From positions 1 through 20,416 of the IMG/VR virus record IMGVR_UViG_3300028536_000107: a stretch of DNA of 20,416 nt; one strand, 5' to 3'. Within the stretch, counting starts at the first letter, position 1. Every line of letters starts with the position of its first letter. This DNA is from a virus. Positions 6,269 to 12,615 of the stretch are shown piece after piece. The notes beneath the pieces are model-generated. The model saw nothing but the letters and a program-made list of their open reading frames with translations, was not told the DNA's origin and ran no database searches. Made by a program: the position numbers and the translations under genes.

Positions 6269-6430
6269 CTAGTCCTCCGTACTCAACACGCCGAGAGAGA
6301 GCGCTGCGGCACTAATGATGGCCGCCCACAGGGGCAGACACCAGACGGTCTCTTGAAGCCAGCTGCCCATCAGGCAGCCAGTGGCCACGAAGCAGACGCA
6401 GAGCGTCAGCACTGCCAGGAAGTTCTTCAT
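6269..6430 (-). CDS. Small membrane protein, 53 residues
   Basis: The product has two hydrophobic stretches: about residues 4-20 (FLAVLTLCVCFVATGCL) and 29-50 (VWCLPLWAAIISAAALSLGV), with a short loop MGSWLQET. It could be a two-helix inner-membrane protein; VATGC is only a weak lipobox. A GAGG-type ribosome binding site lies about ten bases before the ATG, and the TAG abuts the next gene's ATG. Small two-helix proteins in phage early operons can act in superinfection exclusion, or as holins when beside a lysin. No lysin is adjacent here, so the role is open. Confidence 0.65.
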   Translation of the reverse strand: MKNFLAVLTLCVCFVATGCLMGSWLQETVWCLPLWAAIISAAALSLGVLSTED

Positions 6431-6432
6431 GC

Positions 6433-6606
6433 CTAGCTCACCTCACTGTCGATGGCACTCAGCAAGGCCTCCACGGCCACGCTGAGCTTGTGCGAGTGCT
6501 CCCGGGCACGACCCTGTCGGTTGAGCTCCCTCAGGGCTTCCTCGACGTCCTCAAGGGCCTTGTCGGTCCTCTTGGTGTACTGCTTAGTCTTGTAGACATA
6601 CCGCAT
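6433..6606 (-). CDS. Small charged helical protein, 57 residues
   Basis: The product (MRYVYKTKQYTKRTDKALED onward) is very basic at the start and then mostly helical with alternating Glu/Arg/Leu (VEEALRELNRQ, LSVAVEALLSAI). It may form a helical hairpin or short coiled coil. The ribosome binding site GGAGGAG lies six bases before the ATG, among the clearest in the window. Its stop is two bases before the membrane-protein ATG. Function unknown; the strong signal and tight packing make it a convincing gene despite its size. Confidence 0.68.
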   Translation of the reverse strand: MRYVYKTKQYTKRTDKALEDVEEALRELNRQGRAREHSHKLSVAVEALLSAIDSEVS

Positions 6607-6618
6607 GATGATCTCCTC

Positions 6619-6777
6619 CTAGTTGGCGATGTGCGCCGACGTGATGACGTAGGCGAGGTGGTGCTGACGCAACCAGACCCTCATGAGAGCCCATGCGTGC
6701 TGGTCGTCGTCCGCGTAGAAGCGGACGCTGGCCTCGTTGTGTGCTGCGGTCTCGTACCAAACAGTGAGCTTGCTCAT
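6619..6777 (-). CDS. Hypothetical protein, 52 residues, first gene of leftward operon
   Basis: The frame opens further upstream (6840), but ATG 6777 has GGAG five bases before it, and the upstream extension would run into the tRNA-like structure, so 6777 is chosen. The product MSKLTVWYETAAHNEASVRF onward looks like a small alpha/beta protein (VRFYADDDQHAWALMRVWLRQHH, then AYVITSAHIAN), possibly substrate- or partner-binding; no family is recognised. It is the promoter-proximal gene of the leftward operon and lies 35 bases downstream of the CCA end of the tRNA-like element. Confidence 0.65.
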   Translation of the reverse strand: MSKLTVWYETAAHNEASVRFYADDDQHAWALMRVWLRQHHLAYVITSAHIAN

Positions 6778-6811
6778 GATCTCTCCAGTGAGATCGGAGG
6801 TTGTCTGTTTG

Positions 6812-6877
6812 TGGTGGCTGTGTGGAGAGTCGAACTCCACTCGCTGGCGGTTGGCCAGCTCTGCCGAGTGACAGCCA
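6812..6877 (-). tRNA. Atypical compact tRNA-like cloverleaf ending in CCA
   Basis: Read on the minus strand, a perfect 7-bp acceptor stem (TGGCTGT / ACAGCCA) is followed by encoded CCA (6814-6812). Between lie a mini D-arm (CTC GGCA GAG, with GG in its loop), an anticodon-like arm (CTGG CCAACCG CCAG), a 3-base variable region and a 6-bp T-arm (GTGGAG / CTCCAC) whose loop TTCGACT has the conserved TTCRA. The total without CCA is 63 bases, shorter than a normal tRNA (about 72-76). Position 33 is C instead of T, and the formal anticodon AAC has an unmodified-type A34, so normal decoding is doubtful. It lies in the leader of the leftward operon and could be a tRNA relic, an RNase P processing site or a tRNA mimic. 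Confidence 0.5.
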
Positions 6878-6878
6878 T

Positions 6879-6896
6879 GGCTCCCTTCCGGGAGCC
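6879..6896. other. Hairpin GGCTCCC-TTCC-GGGAGCC
   Basis: A perfect 7-bp stem with a 4-base loop lies one base from the 5' end of the tRNA-like element. In a leftward transcript it would sit immediately upstream of the cloverleaf. Confidence 0.6.
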
Positions 6897-6910
6897 GTGC
6901 TAGCGGTGTG

Positions 6911-6987
6911 ACAAGGTCCGCCGGGCCTCAGCCCACTCTGTCCTGGGCTCCTTGTGTTTCACCTGAGAGTGTGCCCCTGTGGCACAC
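6911..6987. other. Two structured stems in the divergence region
   Basis: Stem 1 pairs ACAAGG (6911-6916) with CCTTGT (6950-6955) and encloses AGCCC/GGGCT (6930-6934 / 6945-6949). Stem 2 is GTGTGCC (6969-6975), loop CCTGT, GGCACAC (6981-6987). They are part of the hairpin-rich 1 kb between the two operons. Confidence 0.55.
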
Positions 6988-7009
6988 GTCCCACACGATC
7001 GTTAGCCAA

Positions 7010-7062
7010 GCAAACCTTAGTTTGCAGGTCACAGCCTCGCAGCTTACCGACAGTTGTCGGTA
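7010..7062. other. Two further perfect hairpins
   Basis: GCAAAC-CTTA-GTTTGC occupies 7010-7025 (6 bp, 4-base loop). TACCGAC-AGTT-GTCGGTA occupies 7045-7062 (7 bp, 4-base loop). No T-run follows either, so simple terminators are unlikely. Confidence 0.55.
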
Positions 7063-7068
7063 TCATCT

Positions 7069-7320
7069 ATGCATCACACCACATAACAATGCATGGAGTG
7101 AGCACCATTCACGCATCCACATGCGTCATTGATGGTGCGAACGTAATGCATTACCACACACACATCATGTGTGTGCATACTACATTCTTTGAGTGCAAAC
7201 ACTGCATGCCACATCATGCAATAGGCTAGTATTCATTCACTCCATTCACTCATCAACTACCTCATTCAACACTGCATTATCGATGCATTGTTTGTTATCA
7301 CTTCGTGATACAATGCAACC
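7069..7320. repeat. AT-rich stretch with clustered ATGCAT palindromes
   Basis: This is the lowest-GC part of the phage region. ATGCAT occurs at 7069, 7089, 7146 and 7283, and further TGCA words are dense. Included are the 12-bp palindrome GTAATGCATTAC (7143-7154), CACACACA-TCA-TGTGTGTG (7157-7175), TGCATG-CCACAT-CATGCA (7203-7220), a tandem pair of CATTCACTC (7234-7251) and a composite stem 7284-7317 (TGCATTG / CAATGCA with inner TATCAC-TTC-GTGATA). Low GC, repeats and palindromes together suit a replication origin or a regulator-binding region; neither is proven. No convincing gene is present. Confidence 0.5.
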
Positions 7321-7349
7321 CCGGGTTGTTGAATTCGCCCGCACTCTGG

Positions 7350-7542
7350 TGAGTGTTACACCACTCAAAAATTTGCCTAAATTTCATCGTGGAAGAATAC
7401 CGAAAGAATGGATGTTCCCTTGGGGAATTCAACAGTCGGCGTACAGGAGGAGTCCACTCCAGGGACTCCGACATGTGACTTGGGTCACACTCTCTAGTTG
7501 TCCACATGGTGGACACGCTACGCTCAACGCCAACTGGTTGAG
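7350..7542. other. Series of six short perfect hairpins
   Basis: In order: TGAGTG/CACTCA (7350-7367), TTCCC/GGGAA (7415-7427), GGAGTCC/GGACTCC (7449-7469), TGTGAC-TTGG-GTCACA (7474-7489), TGTCCAC-ATG-GTGGACA (7499-7515), CTCAAC/GTTGAG (7523-7542). Spacing is short and loops are mostly 3 to 8 bases. An ORF can be read across on the plus strand (7193-7576), but it lacks a ribosome binding site and protein-like composition. Confidence 0.5.
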
Positions 7543-7611
7543 TAAAGTTTTGGTAAAGGAATGTCCAGTACCATGATCCAAAACCCTTCTATCTAGTGAG
7601 GGCACATACCT

Positions 7612-7675
7612 GCAGGGTCTCGACCCTGGAGGGTCTCGACCTCTAGGGAGAGACCCGGAGGGGGAGAGAGCCTGC
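7612..7675. other. Multi-branch structure with repeated GGGTCTCGACC
   Basis: The 11-base word GGGTCTCGACC occurs at 7615 and 7631, 16 bases apart. The first copy forms CAGGGT-CTCG-ACCCTG (7613-7628). The second can form either a similar small CTCG hairpin or a longer stem GGGTCTC/GAGACCC (7631-7637 / 7650-7656). GCAGG (7612-7616) can instead pair with CCTGC (7671-7675). These are mutually exclusive folds in the likely 5' leader of the terminase operon. Confidence 0.5.
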
Positions 7676-7677
7676 CA

Positions 7678-7707
7678 AGAACATCAAGCTTTATTGCTTG
7701 ATGTTCT
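7678..7707. other. Perfect 12-bp hairpin upstream of terminase
   Basis: AGAACATCAAGC pairs exactly with GCTTGATGTTCT around the loop TTTATT. It is followed on the plus strand by AAAAGACAC and has no T-run on either strand, so it is not a textbook terminator. It is the longest perfect stem in the window and stands 11 bases from the next one. Confidence 0.65.
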
Positions 7708-7717
7708 AAAAGACACA

Positions 7718-7768
7718 GTGAAGTTCTTCAAGAGAACTTCACGGATAGTACTACCCCACTACAGTGGG
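7718..7768. other. Perfect 10-bp hairpin and adjacent small hairpin
   Basis: GTGAAGTTCT pairs exactly with AGAACTTCAC (7718-7742) around TCAAG. A smaller stem CCCAC-TACA-GTGGG follows (7756-7767). The TCAAG loop is complementary to CTTGA in the 3' arm of the preceding 12-bp hairpin, so alternative pairing is possible. Both lie within 90 bases of the terminase start. Confidence 0.6.
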
Positions 7769-7807
7769 ACTGCCCCCTAGGGCCAGACCCTGGAGGAGAG
7801 CGAAGCG

Positions 7808-9733
7808 ATGGCTGGTCCCGATCGGCTGTCTGCCGACGAAGCAAAAGTCGAGATCCTGGCCAAGCTCAGGCTTGGCTGGACGGTCCGCAAATGCATGGAG
7901 CAGGTCGGCAAATCGGAGAAGACCTGGGAATACTACCTGAGGTCCGACTCGGTATTCAAGGAGACCGTCACCCAGATCCGCCGTCGCCTGGCGGACGGCG
8001 AGACGACCATTCCGAACTTCCAGCAGTTCTCCGAGCAGTTCTTCGGGATGCGCCTGTTCAGCCACCAGCTCCAGTGGCTGGACCTTCTGGACGGGAAAGC
8101 ACCCAGGAACCTGCACCCTGCTCAGACATACGAGCAGAACGATCCGGACATGATCCTGGTGAACACTCCCCCGGACCATGCGAAGACGATGACCATCTCC
8201 ACGAACTATGTGACCTACCGTATCGTGGAGGACCCCAACATCCGCGTCCTGGTGATCTCGGCCACGGCCACCCAGGCGAACAAGATCCTCTCGGCGATCA
8301 AGGACCGGCTGTCCTCGAAGACCCGCATGTTCGAGGAGCTGAAGGAGGCCTTCGCCCCGAGCGACGGCTACGACGGCAACGGCGCCATGTGGCGCCAGAA
8401 CATGATCTACGTCAACCCGGACCTGCGGACCCGGGGAGAGAAGGACCCGACGGTCCAGGCTCTGGGCATCGGTCAGCACATCTACGGCGCCCGAGCCGAC
8501 CTGATCATCCTCGACGACTGCGTGGACATCGACAACGCCCACGAGTACGAGAAGCAGATCGAGTGGATCCAGACGATCGTCCGGTCCCGGCTGGAGCCGT
8601 ACTCCGGCAAGCTGGTCATCGTGGGGACGCGCCTGAAGGCGCAGGACCTCTACGAGGAGATCCGCAAGCCGCAGCACTACACCGACGGCCAGTCCCCCTG
8701 GACCTACCTCACGCAGCCGGCTGTTCTTGAGCCTGCGGACGATCCTGCCGACTGGGTCGTCATCTGGCCCAAGACGAACGTGAAGCCCCCGGGCAAGCAC
8801 AGCCCGGAGCCGGACGAGAACGGCCTGTTCCCCAGATGGCCGGGCAACACCCTGGCCAGGATCCGCTCCGGCATGAGCTCGGACCGCTGGGCCCGCGTGT
8901 ACATGCAGGCTCAGATCAGCGAGTCCATGACCTTCACTCCGGCGATGGTCTCCGGCTGCACCAACGAGTCCCGCGTTCCGGGGATCATGGTCCCGGGCCA
9001 GCGCGGGCACCGCCCGGACGGGATGCTCGGCCTGTACGTCATCGCGGGCCTCGACCCGGCACCCACCAACTACACGGCCGCCGTCGTTCTCGGCGTCGAC
9101 CGCCAGTCCGGCAGGCGCTACCTGCTGGACGTGTGGAACAAGCACGGCGCACTCCCGCGGGAGATCCGCGAGCTGGTTCAGGCGTGGACCACCCGGTACG
9201 GCATTCTCGAATGGCGCATCGAGGACAACGGCCTGAACAAGTACATCGCCCAGGACGAAGAGATCCTGAAGTGGTGCCGCTCCCGGGGAACCGGCGTCTT
9301 CGGCCACCTCACCAACCAGAACAAGTGGGATTCACAGTTCGGCGTCGCGACCATGGCCAACATGTTCCTCGGCTCCGAGCAGGGCATCAACATGCTCGAG
9401 CTGCCCTCCCGCCGCAACCATGCGGGGATGATGGCCCTCGTCGAGCAGCTGGTCTCCTGGTACCCCACACAGGGCCAGAACAAGATGCCCACGCAGGACT
9501 GCGTCATGGCCCTCTGGTTCGCCGAGCTCCGCGCCCGGCACATCGCAGACGAGCTGGACGGGACCACGCACCTGTCCTCCCCGTACCGGTCTTCCATAGA
9601 ATCCGAGCAGCAGGTGACGATCGACATCGACGCCTTCCTGGCCCGGCAGCACACCGAGGGTCCGGGCGTGACGGACTTCAACGACTGGCTCAAGGCAGAC
9701 AGGCAGCACCAGGGAAGCGGCAGGTGGTGGTGA
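7808..9733 (+). CDS. terL: Terminase large subunit
   Basis: This is the ATP-driven DNA packaging motor and nuclease that loads the phage genome through the portal. The 641-residue product has a divergent Walker A (TPPDHAKT, 120-127), Walker B (DLIILDD, 231-237) and the coupling motif VGTRL (272-276). The C-terminal nuclease domain has acidic residues at the expected places: D416 (VIAGLDPAP), E472/D473 (WRIEDNG) and D564 (PTQDCVMALW). The N-terminal 60 residues have an HTH-like look (TVRKCMEQVGKSEKTWEYYL), so a small-subunit-like function may be built in; no separate small terminase is seen just upstream. GGAGGAG stands nine bases before the ATG. It opens the late operon, one base before the next gene. 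Confidence 0.93.
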   Translation: MAGPDRLSADEAKVEILAKLRLGWTVRKCMEQVGKSEKTWEYYLRSDSVFKETVTQIRRRLADGETTIPNFQQFSEQFFGMRLFSHQLQWLDLLDGKAPRNLHPAQTYEQNDPDMILVNTPPDHAKTMTISTNYVTYRIVEDPNIRVLVISATATQANKILSAIKDRLSSKTRMFEELKEAFAPSDGYDGNGAMWRQNMIYVNPDLRTRGEKDPTVQALGIGQHIYGARADLIILDDCVDIDNAHEYEKQIEWIQTIVRSRLEPYSGKLVIVGTRLKAQDLYEEIRKPQHYTDGQSPWTYLTQPAVLEPADDPADWVVIWPKTNVKPPGKHSPEPDENGLFPRWPGNTLARIRSGMSSDRWARVYMQAQISESMTFTPAMVSGCTNESRVPGIMVPGQRGHRPDGMLGLYVIAGLDPAPTNYTAAVVLGVDRQSGRRYLLDVWNKHGALPREIRELVQAWTTRYGILEWRIEDNGLNKYIAQDEEILKWCRSRGTGVFGHLTNQNKWDSQFGVATMANMFLGSEQGINMLELPSRRNHAGMMALVEQLVSWYPTQGQNKMPTQDCVMALWFAELRARHIADELDGTTHLSSPYRSSIESEQQVTIDIDAFLARQHTEGPGVTDFNDWLKADRQHQGSGRWW

Positions 9734-9734
9734 G

Positions 9735-9917
9735 GTGAAGGACATAGCCGTGGCCTCCAAGTGTCCTTTGTGCGACGAGGTGCTCACCCTGTATGTCCCC
9801 GGCCGTCTCATCCAGACCCGGCAGGATCTGGTCTGCATCACCCGGGCCATGTACAACGAGCACATCGAAGACCATGTCAACGAGATAGAATCGTGGGTGA
9901 ACAGCACGCATGCGTGA
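9735..9917 (+). CDS. C2H2-like zinc microprotein, 60 residues
   Basis: The product (MKDIAVASKCPLCDEVLTLY onward) has C10/C13 in KCPLC and H43/H47 in NEHIEDHVNE, a C2H2-like arrangement with a long spacing. Upstream GAGG is within the terminase end; GTG 9735 is one base after the terminase stop. The gene's end overlaps the portal ATG by eight bases. This places a small zinc-type protein translationally between terminase and portal. A role at the packaging interface is conceivable, but I recognise no family. Confidence 0.72.
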   Translation: MKDIAVASKCPLCDEVLTLYVPGRLIQTRQDLVCITRAMYNEHIEDHVNEIESWVNSTHA

Positions 9918-11772
9918 CATCGCCCAGATCAATGCCTTTGTTCGGGAAGTTCGATTGAGGAACTACCCGAGGGATCAAAGGATGAACAATGTAAGGGCAG
10001 TAAGGTCTGGGGATGTCTCACATATTTTGCCTGGACTTTTACCGGACATATGGCCCAAACCGATCATCGCCAACACCATCGACATCGCCTGTCGGTTCAC
10101 CTCCGAGCAGATCGGCGTCATGCCGACCGTCTCGTGCACGGCCGGCGTCATGGTCTCGGACCGGCAGAAGAAGTACGCCCAGAAGCGCACGCTGATCGCC
10201 AGGCACTACACGGACGAGTCTAAGCTGAAGATCCAGCTTCTCGCCGCCGCCGACTGGTACGACTCCTACGGCTTCCTGCCGATCATCGTGGAGCCCAACT
10301 TCGGAGACGCGTACAGCCAGCCCGGCCCCAGGATCCGCTTCGACAATCCGATGGCGTCCTACTACGACCTGGACGCCTACGGCCGCACGCGGGTGTACGT
10401 GAAGGTGTACGAGGAAGAGGTTGCCAGCCTGGCAGCCCGCTTCCCGCACCTGGCCAGGAACCTGGTGGACGACCCCTCGGAGCTCAACCGCTCCCGGATG
10501 ATCGAGCTGGTGCAGTACATCGACGAGGACCAGTTCGTCATGTTCCTCCCGCAGCGCCAGAACCTCATCGTGCACCAGATGGCCAACAAGATGGGCAAGG
10601 TCCCGGTCTTCGTGGCCGAGAGGCCCAAGTACGACCGCGAGACCCGCGGGTCGTACGACGACGTCATGTGGATCCAGATGGCCCGGGCGAAGTTCGCCAT
10701 GCTCGGCCTGGAGTCGGCGGAGAAGTCCGTGCAGGCCCCCCTGGCCATCCCCTCCGACGTCCAGAAGATCTCGGTCGGCCCCGACGCGGTGATCCGCTCC
10801 AACAACCCGGAGAAGATCCGCCGGGTCGGTATGGAGATGTCCCCTGCCGCCTTCCAGGTCGGCGAGCTGCTCAACAACGAAGTCATGGTCGGCTCGCGGT
10901 TCCCCGAGGGGGCCACGGGCAAGAGTCCGGGCAGCGTCGTCACCGGCGCAGGCATGGACTCCCTGATGGGGACCATCGACACCAAGGTCAAGACCAGCCA
11001 GCTCGTCATCGGAGACGCCCTCCGTGGAGCCGTCGGCTACGCGTTCGAGATGGACCAGAAGTTCTGGCCCTCCACCTCGCGCATCCTGCGGGTCATGGTC
11101 AACGGCTCCACCTTCGAGGACACCTACACTCCCGTGCGCGACATCGCCGGTTCGTTCCAGGTCGACGTCACCTACGGGTTCGCCGCAGGAATGGACCCCA
11201 ACCGTGCGCTCGTGTTCCTCTTGCAGCTCCGAGGAGACAAGGCGATCAGCCGCGACTTCATGCTGCGCAACATGCCCTTCGACGTCAACCTCGACCAGGA
11301 ACTGGAGAGGACCGACCTCGAAGAGTTGGACGACGCGCTCAAGCTGGGTCTGGCGACTATCGCGCAGTCCATCGGCATGCTGGCCCAGCAGGGCCAGGAT
11401 CCTATCGACATCATCCAGAAGCTGAACAAGGTGGGCAAGCTTCGCGAGAAGGGCATCCCGCTTCGAGACGCGGTGGAGAAGGCTTTCACCACGCAGGTCC
11501 CCCCTCCGGGCTCTACGCCTCCCGGCGCGGCGCAGGGCGCTCCACCCGACCTGGCTTCGATGCTTGGCGGTGCGGGCGCTGGCCCCGGGGCACAGGAGCC
11601 CGGAGGGGGCGCTCCACCCGGCGGGCAACCGCCAGGGGGGGCTATGCCCGGCGGTCAGCCGCAGGGCGGTCCAGGGGGTCCCCAGGACCTCATGAAGATG
11701 CTCGCGGGCCTATCCGGCGGCGGAGCACCCAACCTACAGGCCAACGTGGCCAGACGGGTACCGGCAGGCTAA
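9910..11772 (+). CDS. Portal protein
   Basis: The portal forms the ring at one vertex of the head through which DNA enters and leaves. The 620-residue product comes directly after the terminase, as in most tailed phages, and has typical features: an early SGDVSHILPGLLPDIWPKP segment, alternating alpha/beta wing and stem-like helices (TDLEELDDALKLGLATIAQS, about 475-495), and a segment rich in W/M/R in the middle. The C-terminal about 90 residues are Pro/Gly/Gln-rich (PPGAAQGAPPD, PPGGQPPGGAMPGGQ), probably disordered. The first roughly 40 codons are noticeably more AT-rich than the rest. The stop overlaps the next ATG (TAATG). Assignment rests on position, size and general pattern. Confidence 0.8.
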   Translation: MRDIAQINAFVREVRLRNYPRDQRMNNVRAVRSGDVSHILPGLLPDIWPKPIIANTIDIACRFTSEQIGVMPTVSCTAGVMVSDRQKKYAQKRTLIARHYTDESKLKIQLLAAADWYDSYGFLPIIVEPNFGDAYSQPGPRIRFDNPMASYYDLDAYGRTRVYVKVYEEEVASLAARFPHLARNLVDDPSELNRSRMIELVQYIDEDQFVMFLPQRQNLIVHQMANKMGKVPVFVAERPKYDRETRGSYDDVMWIQMARAKFAMLGLESAEKSVQAPLAIPSDVQKISVGPDAVIRSNNPEKIRRVGMEMSPAAFQVGELLNNEVMVGSRFPEGATGKSPGSVVTGAGMDSLMGTIDTKVKTSQLVIGDALRGAVGYAFEMDQKFWPSTSRILRVMVNGSTFEDTYTPVRDIAGSFQVDVTYGFAAGMDPNRALVFLLQLRGDKAISRDFMLRNMPFDVNLDQELERTDLEELDDALKLGLATIAQSIGMLAQQGQDPIDIIQKLNKVGKLREKGIPLRDAVEKAFTTQVPPPGSTPPGAAQGAPPDLASMLGGAGAGPGAQEPGGGAPPGGQPPGGAMPGGQPQGGPGGPQDLMKMLAGLSGGGAPNLQANVARRVPAG

Positions 11773-11978
11773 TGGCCGAAGTGACATTCAAGCAGCTGGA
11801 AGCGGTGCTGGCCAAGGCCGGTGCCGTCGTGGCCGAGGACACGGTTCTCCGCGTCTGGCGGCTCCTTGAGAATCCCGCCGGGTGCGAACGCTGCGGACAG
11901 CCGACCAAGGCGGCAACCATCAAGGGCAATTTCATGACTTTGAATTGCTGTGGTTTCAAAACGAAGGTGAGCTCCTAG
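11772..11978 (+). CDS. Small zinc-ribbon-like protein, 68 residues
   Basis: A helical N-terminus (FKQLEAVLAKAGAVVAEDTV) is followed by C38/C41 in GCERCGQP and C59/C60 in LNCCGFKTK, a compact four-Cys set that could bind zinc. ATG 11772 overlaps the portal stop (TAATG), so it is coupled to portal translation. With the C2H2-like gene before the portal, the portal is flanked on both sides by Cys/His microproteins. I do not recognise the family. Confidence 0.72.
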   Translation: MAEVTFKQLEAVLAKAGAVVAEDTVLRVWRLLENPAGCERCGQPTKAATIKGNFMTLNCCGFKTKVSS

Positions 11979-11979
11979 T

Positions 11980-12294
11980 ATGGCCTACACCCCCGCTGGC
12001 GGCGAAAGCTTCGGCCAGCCGAACTACTCCAACGCCGTCCCTCCGAAGCCCGTCCGCCAGGGCGACTGCGCTTCCCCGAACTACGTCAACGAGAACACGT
12101 TCGAGTCGGGTTCCATCCCGGCCTCGACCGCTGCCATCGAGTCGAACTGGTCCGACCTGATCGACGACGACGCCCTGGATGGCGCGTCCCCCATGGACGC
12201 CGGCCGCGTCGCCGTCAAGGGCATGGGCGAGGGCATTCGCGGCTTCCGCACCGCCCCCGTGGGCGGCACGAACAACCCGGGCAACGCCAAGTAA
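11980..12294 (+). CDS. Small probable virion protein, 104 residues
   Basis: The product is rich in Gly, Asn, Pro, Ala and Ser with no clear secondary-structure core (MAYTPAGGESFGQPNYSNAV, then ESGSIPASTAAIESNWSDLI, then a C-terminal GGTNNPGNAK). GGTGAGC upstream may serve as ribosome binding site. It begins one base after the preceding stop and is followed by the acidic 101-residue gene. It could be a head decoration or completion protein, but nothing proves this. It is too small to be a normal HK97-type major capsid protein. Confidence 0.7.
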   Translation: MAYTPAGGESFGQPNYSNAVPPKPVRQGDCASPNYVNENTFESGSIPASTAAIESNWSDLIDDDALDGASPMDAGRVAVKGMGEGIRGFRTAPVGGTNNPGNAK

Positions 12295-12309
12295 CCTTCG
12301 GAGTGGATC

Positions 12310-12615
12310 ATGCGCGACGACGACGAGCCAGACGCTGACACGGAAGACGACGCCGTCTTCGCGAAGATGATCCCCCGGAAGGTGAACGCCTGGATCTATC
12401 CGACGATCGCCGCCGAATTCATCGAGCGGGTACTCAGGGCCGCCGCCGCTTCCTTCGACGACCTCGGAACCGTGTTCAGCCAGCGCTGGAACTACGAGGA
12501 CGAGCGAAGCAAGTGGGCGGCCGAGGCCGGGTTCCAGATCGAGGCCCTTGAGGGCGGCTACGAGCTAGCCCTCGTGGAGTCGGACGAAGATGAAGATGTG
12601 GACGGGTGCGACTGA
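12310..12615 (+). CDS. Acidic hypothetical protein, 101 residues
   Basis: Both ends are strongly acidic (MRDDDEPDADTEDDAVFAKM; ESDEDEDVDGCD) with a helical centre (IYPTIAAEFIERVLRAAAAS, WNYEDERSKWAAEAG). GGAG precedes the ATG by seven bases. The stop overlaps the ATG of the next gene (TGATG). Acidic small proteins next to head genes can be scaffolding or head-tail adaptors; here this is only a guess from position. Confidence 0.72.
   Translation: MRDDDEPDADTEDDAVFAKMIPRKVNAWIYPTIAAEFIERVLRAAAASFDDLGTVFSQRWNYEDERSKWAAEAGFQIEALEGGYELALVESDEDEDVDGCD

Noticed and set aside
6778-6840. Upstream extension of the 52-residue gene to 6840
   Set aside because: It would overlap the tRNA-like element; ATG 6777 has its own GGAG.
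7069-7320. CRISPR array in the repeat-rich region
   Set aside because: There is no regular repeat of 23-40 bases with equal spacers and no cas genes; the repeats are short palindromes at irregular distances.
7193-7576. 127-codon plus-strand ORF in the hairpin region
   Set aside because: No ribosome binding site, odd composition (His, Ser, Thr and Pro), and its sequence is made of the inverted repeats. It is not convincing as a gene.
7678-7742. Rho-independent terminators at the twin hairpins
   Set aside because: Neither strand shows a T-run after the stems; they are followed by AAAA or mixed sequence.
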